64,000 nucleotides of DNA from Orobanche coerulescens. Lineage: Eukaryota; Streptophyta; Magnoliopsida; Lamiales; Orobanchaceae. The notes under the pieces were generated by a model. The model did not search any database, was not told where the DNA came from, and saw only the letters and a list, made by a program, of their open reading frames with translations. A program made the position numbers and the translations under genes. How positions within the stretch are numbered: position 1 is the first letter of the stretch; each line of letters starts with the position of its first letter. Shown in pieces: positions 1 to 11,162 of the stretch. The DNA lies in the NCBI GenBank assembly GCA_033398695.1, contig CM065819.1, positions 3,211,501 to 3,275,500 on the forward strand, read 5' to 3'.

Positions 1-1092
1 TATGCTGAGGGCGCTGGATCGTTGGATTACCCAGTATTGTGTTATTGTTGTGCATATGTATATTGTTGGTTATCCACCTCGTGTTGATCTTGTAGGATCA
101 TCTTGGGATCTATGCTGGGGTCGCTAGATCATGGGATTTCCATTGAGTATACATAGTTGTTATTGTTTTTGAGCATATTGACGTTGTCATATGAGTATGC
201 ATTTGTAGGTCTTGTGTTAGGACCTTGTCCGCATTGCATTGTTCTGATATCGGATCAGATTTATATGATTATCGTGGCACATCATATCTCGAGGTATGTT
301 CCATATTTTCCTTGGTCTTGTCTTTGGTGGACAATTGGTTATCGTCTTGGGATTTGATGATTTTATTCGATGGATCGTATTGGTCAGAAATGGTAGATTT
401 CCGTATCGTGAGTTGGTTATGATAGTTTGAGGATCTTGAGTATTGTTTAAGGTACAATACAGATATTATGTTCGAGTTTATTGGTTAATCGAGTACAGGA
501 TGTGAAATGTGATAATGGTTATTCTGATGAGAATTTCTTGAGTAAGTAAAGATTACGTTGGTCGTATTCTTATGTTGTATTCTCATTGGTATGTTATTAT
601 TAATGTGATGTGACGGTTATCATTGTTGGATATTCCGGTGACCCGTGGGATTTCTTTTAGGTTCTCGGAGTATCGAGCTTGTAGCGGTCGTGAAGAGATG
701 AGCTTCCTGAGGATCTTGGCTAGGACATGTTGTGTGCATTGAGTTTCTTGATTGGTTCTTGTATTCATTTGCTAGAGTATCTTTTTGGTTGGCCTTTTCC
801 CATTGCGTGAGTATTTTGAAATGCTCTTTTGGTATCTAATGCGAGGTTACTTTGGGAATCGTTTTCTAAACTTTTGAGTGTCGGCTGTTTGGCCTTGCGT
901 TTTCAAATGAGTTTTTACCACGGTTTTTGATAAATGGATTTTTATAAGTCTTTGTGAAATTTTTTAAAGATAGTACCATCGTTGGCCTCTTGGGCATTTG
1001 TAAATGTTTGCGAAAATTTCTTTTAGCCTTGTGGGTTCCATCTCGGGGCCCACGGCGCCGTAATATTTCCAGTTAAATCTGGGGGTGTTACA
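1..1092 (+). repeat. Element A 5' LTR (3' third only)
   Basis: This segment is almost identical to 6131-7230 and ends in TGTTACA, followed at once by the primer-binding site. Small indels near 640-860 versus 6770-6980 show the two LTRs have diverged a little. No gene is present; short reading frames here are the same spurious frames seen in the other LTR copy. Confidence 0.9.
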
Positions 1093-3560
1093 GAATATGG
1101 TATCGGAGCTTAGGTTGAGAAAACCTAGGCATTTGGGTCGAGTTGGGTCGTGTTTTGTTGCATCATTCGAGTTGTCGATTGACAAATATTAGAGCCATGA
1201 GTCTTTGTTGTTCACTCAGGCTTGTGCGTTATCAGATTTGCCAGTATCGTACTGGGCTTGTTATAATTTTTCCAAATGGTGTTAATGAGATTCTTTGGAA
1301 TGAGATGTATTGTGTTCTTGAGTCGAACCGATTTGGCAAACGTGTGTTTTGAAAATACCTGTGTCGAGTATTTTCTTGAGTCTAGACATGTGCCAGTATC
1401 ACGGGGAATCGTCGGCTTCACGATCTGTATGTATTTGGATTTTTGAATTGCATTGAGATTTATTGCTGTTCTATAGTTGATGTGTCTTGAGATTCAGCAG
1501 ATATCATGCGTTACAGTATAAGGTGACAGAGTTGGAACAGGATTGATGATCTTAAGGAGTTATGATTTCGAGAATCAGTATGTTGGTTAGATTCTGGAAC
1601 GAAATTGTGTATTCGGGAGAAGGACTATGGATTGTCGAGAAGAACATGTAGTCATGTTAGTTCATTTTGTGATATATATGAACTGCTTTTGAGCATTTGA
1701 AAATGATACTTTTCAAAATAAATGTCTTACGGATGTTTTACGGAAAATGATTTTGGGCCGAGACCCAATCGATTTTGAAATGGTTTTATAACTCACGACT
1801 TGAAGTCCGGAAAGGGGTTTTCTACTTTTTAAACTTTTTGTAATGCGGAACGAGTTACGGGCTAAGACCCTAATGTTTCAAACGGCTTTTCTGTTTTCTT
1901 AAAACTCCCGAGATTTGTAAAATATTTTACCAATCGTTTACCTATGTTATTTCCGCGTTTCGAGGCTTTGGTTTACTTGTTCAAATGGAACCTCTCGGGA
2001 AGTCTTTCGCCGCGTTTGATTTGCTTGATTTGTTCCAACGTTTTGTCATATCATATATGAGGTGATCCAGGATGGGTAAATGGTTGACGATACGAGTCAT
2101 GGGTGGAAAAGGAGTTTTTATCGGAGTCTATATATTGAGGTTTTGGAACTCGGTCATGTGGTTTCCGTTGGAATGTCAGTGGATTGTGACGAGCCGAATT
2201 GGTATACAGGAGTATGGTTGTGGTCAATCATTTGCATGATTCCATTTTATTTAATCGCGTATATTCGAAAAGAATTTTTATCGAGAACTTGGCACCAAAT
2301 TGATTGAATTTTAAAAATTGATTTCGTGGTCTTACGAAAATTTATGTTTTGAGTTTTCAAACTCTTGAAAGAATTTTCGAAAATTTGTCTTTTGACAAGA
2401 ATATACGATTTCAAACTGGTTTTGAAAATGTGATTGATATACATACGCATTTAGTGCATAATGCATATCGTGGTGAAGTTCTGAATGAGACTCACGAACT
2501 GGATGGTACATCAGTATGGTACGATGAAAGAGATTCGAACGTTAGTATGGTAGTTTGGTTATCCACGGATGATCGGTTGATTTATCGGATAAGAGAAATA
2601 TGTTGCGTGTTGTAGATTCATGCACATAATATTATTTTGGAAACTTGGGATTTTGTGAAACCGGAACATATGTGCTATGTGATTCCATTGGTATGGTAGT
2701 AGCGCGATTTTACCTTACTGATTCTGGAATGATTTCCTTGTAAGCGTAGATTTGGGGATGGTGACCCCATACTGGTTGTTTTAGATAGTGAGTGGTCGTT
2801 TCCACTCCGTGTATGATTGGGTATGTTCGTCAGTTTGTGATTGGTTGTTCATATGCCGAGGGGTATGTTCGCCAGTCGGATATGTTTATTGAGATCCACT
2901 GTGTGTGATCGGTGTGTCATTTTGAGAATTTTGCTTTTTCGTATATCTGTTTCTGTGGTTCTGTGTTGATAGTGTTGGAGTTTACCGTGTGAAGGTATTC
3001 TCGATTTCCGTTGATCGTTCGTTGGTTGTATTGGAGTTTATCACGTTGATGATATTCTCGATTGTGTTTTGACCTCTGGTTGGTCAGATTGGAATTTATC
3101 ATGTCGATGATAAATTCGGTTGATTGTTGATCATTGTGGGCGATCATCTGAGCGTTCAGATTGTCTATCGATGTTTCGGGATTCGTTGCCATTGTATTGA
3201 ACAGTTGTTTCACAGATACATCGGATATTATTCGTTTTATCAGAATTGAGACTTGATTATGTAATCAGGCAGACAGGATTTGATTCGGGCAGATTGTTTG
3301 ATCCGAAGATGATATATCTTGTTGAGAATCAGGGAATTGTGATCGTAAGCGTATTGAGACTGTACCGTGAGAACGCTGGCTAGTATCTCCGGAGATCGTC
3401 GACCTGCGTATTTGTAAGTATGCGGTTTTGGCTATTCAGAATAATGATGATTGATCGTTGTCGTGATGGTTTTGGGATATTTTGAGTTGAACGGTATGTT
3501 TGTTCGTTTTATGATGGATTGCAAGTTTCGAGGACGAAACTTATTTTAAGGGGTGTAGAA
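1093..3560 (+). other. Element A internal region, non-coding
   Basis: About 2.5 kb without any recognisable Gag, protease, RT, RNase H or integrase motif in either strand; frames are short and broken. A loose ~63-bp tandem repeat built on TTGGAGTTTA and GATATTCTCGATT lies near 2985-3130. The 3' end (about 3525-3560) has the chromovirus-like ending AGTTTCGAGGACGAAACT and a purine tract TTAAGGGGTGTAGAA just before the 3' LTR, the usual plus-strand priming site. Confidence 0.75.
1098..1109 (+). other. Primer-binding site of element A (initiator tRNA-Met type)
   Basis: TGGTATCGGAGC lies 5 bases after the LTR end. It is the complement of the 3' end of plant initiator tRNA-Met except for one A-to-G change, which still allows a G-U pair. 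The same variant serves elements E and G and the minus-strand Copia elements. Confidence 0.8.
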
Positions 3561-3866
3561 TGTAATATCCGGAATTTCTATTACTGTTGTTTAATATTAT
3601 TTTATCCGAGTTATATTGTACAGCGTGAAATCATGCTGAGGGATAAAATAAATAAAGGACTGAGATATCAGTATCGGTATAATTGTCGTATTTGGTCGAC
3701 AGTTACATTTGAGGATATTGTGTATCAGGTTGTCGTACTTTTGATATTGGGTATATCGTATGATGATATTATTGGATTCAGTGTTTGTGTTCAGTGTGTC
3801 TTACGTTCGTTTTTGGTATGTCGAGACGTTGGACAAGAACTGCGGTAAATGGCTAAGTATAGCCTT

Positions 3867-4369
3867 ATTAGCGCACGCTGATATTCATGCATAACGCACG
3901 CTATCGTGCAGGATTAGCGCACGCTACGTTTATAGGTTAGCGTACGCTAGTGCGCATGAATCGGAAGGAATCTGCGTGTGGACCCGGCTGCTTTCGGCGC
4001 ACGTTCTGGTAAGTCAACGGTTGTTGTCCTGAAGTATTAGCGCACGCTAAAATATTAGGCTTAGCGCACGCTAACTATGTATCAGTCAACAAGGAATCTT
4101 ATCCTTGCCAGATGCGGTCGGAATGTGGGGGCGAGTGGTAGGTGAACACTGTAGCAAGTCAACTTCGGATAGCGCACGCTAAGATAAATGACTTGCGTAC
4201 GCTAGACATGACGATTTACGTACGTTAATGCATGGGCATTACGTACGTAAGGTAGTTTACGAAGCAAGACAGTAGCCTCTGGACTGCGATAGCGCATGCT
4301 AACAAAGTCAGTTAGCGCACGCTAAGGCTAGCGCACGCTAAACATAAGGGTTTAGCGCACGCTAGTGGT
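3867..4369 (+). repeat. Array of near-palindromic 12-mers (TAGCGCACGCTA) in U3 of element A
   Basis: Seven exact TAGCGCACGCTA copies are visible here, with variants such as TAGCGTACGCTA, TTACGTACGTTA and TAGCGCATGCTA, irregularly spaced. The 12-mer is an inverted repeat (TAGCG-CA-CGCTA). The array stops right before the TATA box, where an enhancer would sit. Blocks between the copies, for example GCAAGTCAACT and ACAGTAGCCTCTGGACT, recur in similar form in element G. Confidence 0.85.
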
Positions 4370-4375
4370 GCATTC

Positions 4376-4383
4376 TATATAAA
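4376..4383 (+). promoter_or_regulatory. TATA box of element A LTR
   Basis: TATATAAA directly after the 12-mer array; transcription probably starts ~30 bases downstream, marking the U3/R boundary. Position inferred from sequence only. Confidence 0.6.
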
Positions 4384-5974
4384 GGGACAAACGGGTGTCA
4401 TGAAACATTTCGTCCATTTCTTTCCTTTCACCCGATAGAGACAACCTTGTGAGAACATTTGGAGTTCCTAAACACTGAGGGATGATCCTCTTTAACAAGA
4501 TTAAAGATAGAAATCATGGAGTAAAGCTTTGTTCTTGAAATCATTGGTGATTCTTGGAAATCAATCCTTTCCTTCAAAAAAAAAGGTAATTACTCTTCAC
4601 TTTGAGATTTCGTTTTGGATTGTATATGATGTTCTTGAGTTGATGATTATCATATAAACAAGTTGATGAGCATGACAACGAGTTGGATTACCGTACTAAG
4701 TTAATGTTGCTATCAATATATGAGTATTGATATGTTTCGTATGGTTTTGGATGGAATTCAAGATATATGTTAATGTAATTCCCTTCTTCAATTCGGATTT
4801 TTGATGTTTTGTCGTTGGCTACTTCGTATGGAAACAATTATGGTGATGCTACTGTGATTCTTGAAGTTATATAAATTGTATGTCGAAGAACATGATGAAT
4901 AAGGATTTTTAGATGTTAGAACACATCGGATTTTATCATTTTATGGATCATGAACGTGAATTTGGATAATTCGTGTTCTTGAAGAGCTATTAAATTATAT
5001 GTCATGATTGTTATGAAATCCTTAATCTCGAGATGAGTTGATCATTGTCATGATGGAAGTGTTAGACGATGCTTGAAATGCATGCCACTACACAGCATTA
5101 GCGCACGCTACGTTCTCGCCTAGCGCGCGCTAACGGGAGAACCTTTGCGCACGCTACGTTATGCGTTTAACGTGCGCTAAGTAGGCAAAGGCGGTATTTT
5201 TGTGTTTTGATTAGGAATTCGTGATGGTTTGACTTGGTTGGTTACTTTGTGTTTATTCGAGGTTGTGTTGAACCGTTGAGTTCGATTGGTTAGTTTGTCT
5301 GTTGTTGATTGTTATCGGATATGTGTTATTTGATTTCTTCGATAGGTTGAGATTGTTGATCGGTGATTATAACCGGATATTGCGGTCGCGTTCGAGTATG
5401 TCCATTGTATTGCTTTTGATCGGCCGAGGAGCTCGTAGACAAAGGCAATGTGTTCGATAGCGACTTCGTCGTATCGGTATCGAGGCAAGTTATTACTTGC
5501 TCGGTTATAATATTTAATGAATGGTTTCGGTTTCATTTCGTTTATAATGCATATAGCGATGATTATTATTGTGAACTCGGGTATTCGGATCGCATATCGT
5601 TCTTTCGATTAAGGAGATAAATCATAATGTATATGCTTATCTCGATTATTGGTATGTTCGAGTATCAAGGTTACATTATGGTAAAGACGAGGATATGAGT
5701 ATCTATAGTTTATTGTTCGTTTGGATCGCCGAGCATTGAGAATAATCATCGGTGATGATTGGACATCGAGATTTCTCCCGAAGGACTCGGGGCAAGTATC
5801 TTATATTGATTCAATTAGAGTTAGTGATTTGATCATGCGTATTATCATTCATGTTGTCGAACATGAGGTCGTCTTAATTGATTTGTCATATTGTCGTTCA
5901 TGTTGCGTTGTTCATGATGATGAACATATTGTTTTGCATATGCGTATGCATATTGTGTTGTTTATGTTGTGTTG

Positions 5975-6260
5975 ATCCGATGGGATCGCGCGATCTATGC
6001 TGAGGGCGCTGGATCGGATGTCCACCTCGTGTTGGTCCGACGGGATCATCTTGGGATCTATGCTGAGGGCGCTGGATCATTGGACGGGTTTTTCCACCTC
6101 GTGTTGGTCCGACGAGATCATCTTGGGATCTATGCTGAGGGCGCTGGATCGTTGGATTACCCAGTATTGTGTTATTGTTGTGCATATGTATATTGTTGGT
6201 TATCCACCTCGTGTTGATCTTGTAGGATCATCTTGGGATCTATGCTGGGGGCGCTAGATC
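5975..6260 (+). repeat. ~71-bp minisatellite in element A LTR
   Basis: About four imperfect units built around CCACCTCGTGTTGGTCCGAC and CTATGCTGAGGGCGCTGGAT. The last two units also appear at 1-150 in the truncated 5' LTR. Closely similar units lie in both LTRs of element E (38945-39085 and 46155-46340), which ties A and E together. Confidence 0.8.
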
Positions 6261-7230
6261 ATGGGATTTCCATTGAGTATACATAGTTGTTATTGTTTTT
6301 GAGCATATTGACGTTGTCATATGAGTATGCATTTGTAGGTCTTGTGTTAGGACCTTGTCCGCATTGCATTGTTCTGATATCGGATCAGATTGATATGATT
6401 ATCGTGGCACATCATATCTCGAGGTATGTTCCATATTTTCCTTGGTCTTGTCTTTGGTGGACAATTGGTTATCGTCTTGGGATTTGATGATTTTATTCGA
6501 TGGATCGTATTGGTCAGAAATGGTAGATTTCCGTATCGTGAGTTGGTTATGATAGTTTGAGGATCTTGAGTATTGTTTAAGGTACAATACAGATATTATG
6601 TTCGAGTTTATTGGTTAATCGAGTACAGGATGTGAAATGTGATAATGGTTATTCTGATGAGAATTTCTTGAGTAAGTAAAGATTACGTTGGTCGTATTCT
6701 TATGTTGTATTCTCATTGGTATGTTATTATTAATGTGATGTGACGGTTATCATTGTTGGATATTCTGGCTGACCCCGTCGTGGGATTTCTTTTAGGTTCT
6801 CGGAGTATCGAGCTTGTAGCGGTCGTGAAGAGATGAGCTTCCCGGAGGATACTGGCTAGGACATGTTGTGTGCATTGAGTTTCTTGATTGGTTCTTGTAT
6901 TCCGCTGCTAGAGTATCTTTTTGGTTGGCCTTTTTCCGCTGCGTTAGTATTTTGAAATGCTCTTTTGGTATCTAGTAACTGAGGTTACTTTGGGAATCGT
7001 TTTCTAAACTTTTGAGTGTCGGCTGTTTGGCCTTGCGTTCTCAAATGAGTTTTTACGACGGTTTTTGATAAATGGATTTTTATAAGTCTTTGTGAAATTT
7101 TTTAAAGATAGTACCGTCGTTGGCCTCTTGGGCATTTGTAAATGTTTGCGAAAATTTCTTTTAGCCTTGTGGGTTCCATCTCGGGGCCCACGGCGCTGTA
7201 ATATTTCCAGTTAAATCTGGGGGTGTTACA

Positions 7231-7567
7231 CTATTATCTTTGATTAGCGTGCGCTAATTTTGCCTTGAATCGAGTCCAGCTGTATTGACAGGAACTTCCA
7301 GGTAGCGTGCGCTAGGCTATCTCTTGCGTGCGCTAAAATCATCAGCTTGCGTGCGCTAATATTATGTATGTTGCGTGCGCTAGGACATCAAGTAGGTTCC
7401 GAAGTTGTCTGCAGATAGGATTCTGACTTCACTTGACTGCACGATAGCATGCGCTACTACACATCTGTAGTGTGCGCTAGCTATATATATTTGTAGCTTT
7501 TATACAAGTGTCTTGACTTGCTTTAAATGTTTTGAAATATATCATCATCAAAATAAATTGTTCAACA
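7231..7567 (+). repeat. LTR remnant H carrying inverted 12-mers
   Basis: Element A inserted here, so only the right part is visible. It has at least seven TAGCGTGCGCTA-type 12-mers (the reverse complement of those in A), then a TATA box (about 7482-7490), and ends in ATTGTTCAACA, resembling the ATTGTTCCAACA end of the G LTR. It looks like the 3' end of an LTR from a G-like Copia-type family, inserted in or beside element F. Its start lies left of the window. Confidence 0.5.
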
Positions 7568-7698
7568 AAATACACCAAAATGAGAATTACCGAAAAAAGA
7601 AAAAATGTGGATATTACAGAAGGCGTCATAATGATCTTTACATTTTGGAACGAGGAACGTCGGCTTTTGTTGCAGCTGCTTCCATTGAACTATGGCAC
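7568..7698 (+). pseudogene. Element F (Copia) pol, first visible piece: GAG-pre-integrase start
   Basis: Just before element B the translation reads DLYILERGTSAF then SIELWH, the start of the Copia GAG-pre-integrase domain (family pattern LWHxRLGH). The rest of that domain, including the CASCQLAKSKH zinc-binding motif, resumes at 53132 after 45 kb of inserted elements. Upstream codons are uncertain and possibly frame-shifted. The 5' LTR, gag and protease of F are not in the window. Confidence 0.65.
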
Positions 7699-9836
7699 TG
7701 TAACGTCCCGATTTCGCATATGCATTTATTGTGAATTATAGAAAGCATGTTCAATTTTATTCAATTAATACCTGAATAATTTTATCATTTAATTCATTTG
7801 ATTTCATGAACATGTAAATTTATTTATGTCATTATAATTCATGAGAAGTCATGTGATTCGTTTCGTTCCGTTTCTCATTTTAATTCATCATTTCATCTCG
7901 TCATTTCTAGGCCCGAGTCAAATTTTAAGCGATATTAATCATTATCTAAAAGATTTTACAAGCTAACTAATAATATTATTTATTTATTATTATTATTATT
8001 ACAATTACTATTATTATTATTTAGTTTAGCCCAATTATTATTTATTTTCAGTGTTGGGCCCATATTAATTTTGTGCCCCAAATTCTTTTACTAGTCCAAT
8101 TAAATGAGTTGTCCCAAGCCATTTTTCTACCCCAATTAGAAATATACCCTAAACCTAACTCCAACAGTATAAATACAGTATTTTATACTGCAACCATTAT
8201 ACTGAATACATAATACTTCTCCCTTCCTCCTACAAATCGTTCCAGACGCCAATTCTGCCTCTTCATCCGTCTCACTTTCTCCAGCAAAGGTAAGTTATCC
8301 CCCTTCTCATCCGTCTCACTTATATGTTAATCCCTATATGTATTAATCCTTCACACCAAAATCAAAACCATCGCCGTCGATTCTGCACTGCCAACGACGA
8401 CGACTTAACCAACTCCCAGCCTTACATTAGAAGATTTCCTTCCCCAACTCCAGATATAAATTTCCCAAATTCATCTCACGACCCTCTCAAATTTGAATCG
8501 GAAATTTTACACACAAGAAGAACTGAACCAAAGATCCACCCTCAAACCCATAAACCCAAACGGGTTCGCTAAATTCGAACCAAATTGGAGAAATCAAACC
8601 TGAAACTCAGGACAGAACTATATTTCATCCCGAAAATCTGACCCGTCTCCCTCCTCCGATTTCGATTTCCATATGTGTGTGTGTGTTTGTATTCTGGTGT
8701 GCGTGTGTTTTGAGTTTTTTCTTGTGTTTACGTGTATGTGAAATTCGTTCTCTCTTTGTGACTCTTTCTGTATGTATATGAGAGGAGAGAGAATTCGCAG
8801 GGAGGGGGGATTTTCAGTAGAGAGAGAGATGACCAGGATATGAGAGAAGGGAAAAAAATACCTGATGACTTTTCAACGATGAAAGGAGTTCCTACAACCA
8901 GTTATCTTTCTCCAAATATCAATTTTGCCCCTCAGTTTATAATTCTTGCAAATTAACCCCAATCATCTTGATAACTCTTTCAATTTGAGTCCTTAAATGT
9001 TTAGTTCTTTCAGTTTTATTCTAGTCCGCTTTTCAATAATTAATTCCAGCTCAATTTTGGCGCAAGCTATTAAAATAATGATTGTATTAATTAATACTAA
9101 TAATCAATTTTAATTTATGCATCATATTTCATTATCAGATATTATATATTTATTTATAATAATAATAATAATAACTATTATTATTTGTAGATAATAACAA
9201 GAACTTAAGATCCTAAGATTGTCGAATCAATCATGTTCATCACATTCAAGTTCAAGAACTGCATATTATCTAGATGTGGGGATTTATTACGCTTTTATTT
9301 ATTTTAATTGTTTTATATATTGTCCTGTATGTGCACGTAAAATCAGTCAGAAGCACTTAAATGTGCAAATCAGTAAGAAGCACTTAAATGTGCAAATCAG
9401 TCTAGCACTTAATTGTGCATAAAGCCTTTGGGCTAGCCGACGTGCTTCATAATTTACCAGTCATGTTGTTTATACTTGCTAATATATGTAGAAATTAACT
9501 TAGACATATTGTGTATCCTCCGCATTGAGCAAGTTGAAAGGTCACCCCATTATTTTACCCTTTCAGATTGAGGAGATCGATGTGGCATGCACTTGAGTGT
9601 GGGATAATCAAGCTTCATGAACAGTTATTTCTTTATTTACTATTATTTTTCTCAATATGAACAAGTGCTCGATTTGTTTTATTTTCACGTCAAAGTATGT
9701 TTTGTTTTAACGATGACTCGAGAATATTACTTGCGATTAATAAGTTTGTCTTTTTGAAATGTATTTCCGCTGCAAAATTTTTATTTATTCTTTTTAAATT
9801 TAGATTAATTATTTTTCTAGAATAGTGGTCACTACA
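7699..9836 (+). repeat. Element B 5' LTR
   Basis: Starts TGTAACGTCC, ends TGGTCACTACA. It matches 50972-53131 throughout, including the CA/GT-rich stretch near 8670-8720, the purine-rich block near 8780-8860 and the repeated AGCACTTAAATGTGCAAATC units near 9350-9410. No gene is present. An 82-codon frame (8324-8572) is also open in the other LTR, but it probably reflects shared leader sequence rather than a protein. Confidence 0.85.
8168..8175 (+). promoter_or_regulatory. TATA box of element B LTR
   Basis: TATAAATA in a block conserved in the 3' LTR (near 51440). About 110 bases downstream both LTRs keep a strong splice-donor-like CAAAG-GTAAGT (GT at 8290-8291). Confidence 0.6.
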
Positions 9837-9840
9837 TAAG

Positions 9841-9852
9841 TGGTATCGGAGA
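9841..9852 (+). other. Primer-binding site of element B
   Basis: TGGTATCGGAGA four bases after the LTR end; 11 of 12 bases match the variant used by the other elements (last base differs). Confidence 0.7.
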
Positions 9853-10275
9853 AGGTTTACGGTTCTATAGACTCGTTAAAATATTTTTTGTTTTAAAAAA
9901 CTGAAATTTCATTTTTGCAAGTAGTCAAATATTTTTAGCAATTATGATCATCCACCTCTGCCGCTCCGCGTCGACTCCAAGGTACATTGAGTTATTATTA
10001 TTCACTATGTGATAAATGCAGTTTACCAGATCAACCATGATTCATGCATTAAAGATGCATCTTCAGTGTATTTTGTACATAAGAATTTTATGATAATATA
10101 TTTGGGCATGAAATTGTTTTCTTATAATTCATAAGTATATGTGTGACATGCGTAAATCATCATTGCTAGAAATCTCTGGTTCTCAACCTATAGATGCAAT
10201 GTAACTCTCCATTTTATTTCTCCTTCTCGTTGGGTAAGTACTGAGGGATCGTTGCGTGTGATATTCTTTCGGATA

Positions 10276-11162
10276 ATGGCAACTCGTGGACGTGGACGCC
10301 TAGCTAACCGAGGTGCAGATAATCCCGGTGGTTAGAATGCCAACCTTGGTGCTGGTGGTGGTGGTGGTGACGGAGGTCAGGATAACCACAATAATAACTT
10401 GCCAACTCCTACTCAGGCACAAGTTGTGCAACAGTTCCGGCATTTCACCCCACCATCATTCAACGGTCGAGAAGGACCAGCTTTTGTTGATGAATGGTTC
10501 ATGTCGCTTGAGCGCACCTTTGATCTCATTGGGTGCACTGATGCGCAAAGAATTCTTTGCGGCCAATATAAAATGGTGGAGGATGCTAGACGCTGGTGGA
10601 TAAGCTATTGGCGTTTGAGGCCCGTGGCTGAGTGTGCTGCATTAACTTGGGATCAATTCAAAGAAATAGTGATGGAACAGTACTACCCACAACATTACCG
10701 AGAGAAGATGGAGAGAGAGTTTTGGAATCTCGAACAAGGAGGAATGACAGTTGAAGAATATGAGAGAAAATTCAACCAAATCAGCTTTTTTGTGGAGCAC
10801 ATGGTGGATACAGATCGAAACAGGGCCCTTAAGTTCCGGAGTGGTTTACGCCCGAGTATTCGTCACATCGTGGCTGGTCATGGTGTGCTACCCTATACCG
10901 AGACAGTGTTTCAAGCCCAAGAGGCTGAGTCTATCCATAATCGGGATCAACAATAGTCTACGAAGCTTAGTACCGGTAAGAGGCATTGGAATGGAAACCA
11001 AAATAAGGTTGTTGGCTTCTAATAAGCAAGCAAAGGTTGATCAAAGGTCGGGACCTAAGCCTCAAACCAGTAAGCCAGAGTGCTCGAAGTGTGGTAAGAA
11101 TCATGGAGGGGAGTGCATGTACAGTAAAGGTGTCTGCTACAGATGCAAGGAGCTAGGGCATT
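10276..11162 (+). pseudogene. Element B gag (broken, then split by C2)
   Basis: Gag forms the particle that packages element RNA. The frame starts ATG with MATRGRGR at 10276, has a TAG stop at 10333, then runs open from 10399 to 10956. It contains a retrotransposon Gag core with the typical WWxSYW and WDQFKEIVMEQYYP motifs and GGMTVEEYERKFNQ. After a second stop at 10954 the zinc knuckle (CSKCGKNHGGECMYSKGVCYRCKELGH) lies in another frame, showing a frameshift. C2 inserts inside the knuckle region at 11162. Gag resumes at 20194. Confidence 0.85.

Larger units (their letters stand above)
1..7230 (+). mobile_element. Element A: large non-coding Gypsy-type LTR element (LARD-like), 5' end outside window
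   Basis: Positions 1-1092 repeat at 6131-7230 with only small indels, so these are the two LTRs of one element. The 3' LTR starts TGTAATATCC at 3561 and ends GGGGTGTTACA at 7230 (about 3.67 kb). The interior (1093-3560) has a primer-binding site after the 5' LTR and a purine-rich tract before the 3' LTR but no gag or pol similarity. Long LTRs with a non-coding interior fit the LARD class (large retrotransposon derivatives), which must use proteins from an autonomous relative. LTR ends and a shared tandem repeat link it to element E, a Tekay-like Gypsy, so that lineage is the likely helper. The 5' target-site copy is out of view; the 3' flank begins CTATT. Confidence 0.85.
3561..7230 (+). repeat. 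Element A 3' LTR (3.67 kb)
   Basis: Begins TGTAATATCC and ends GTTACA. U3 carries an array of TAGCGCACGCTA-like 12-mers (about 3867-4369) ending just upstream of a TATA box. A second small cluster of the 12-mer lies at 5097-5180. About four units of a ~71-bp minisatellite sit at 5975-6260. No protein-coding gene is visible. Such length is unusual even for Tekay-type LTRs. Confidence 0.85.

Noticed and set aside
157..457. Overlapping short reading frames on both strands, repeated at 6287-6587
   Set aside because: They recur only because both positions are copies of the same LTR; no domain, no codon bias, and frames overlap each other.
2917..3213. 98-codon Asn/Gln-rich minus-strand frame in the interior of A
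   Set aside because: It coincides with the loose 63-bp repeat and has no family similarity or start context.
3867..4369. CRISPR-like array
   Set aside because: The 12-mers are irregularly spaced, spacers are not uniform, and the setting is a plant LTR promoter.
5898..6257. Repeated Gln-Arg-Pro-Gln-His-Arg-Ser protein frame, also at 38927 and 46070
   Set aside because: It is a translation of the 71-bp minisatellite in LTRs, not a gene.
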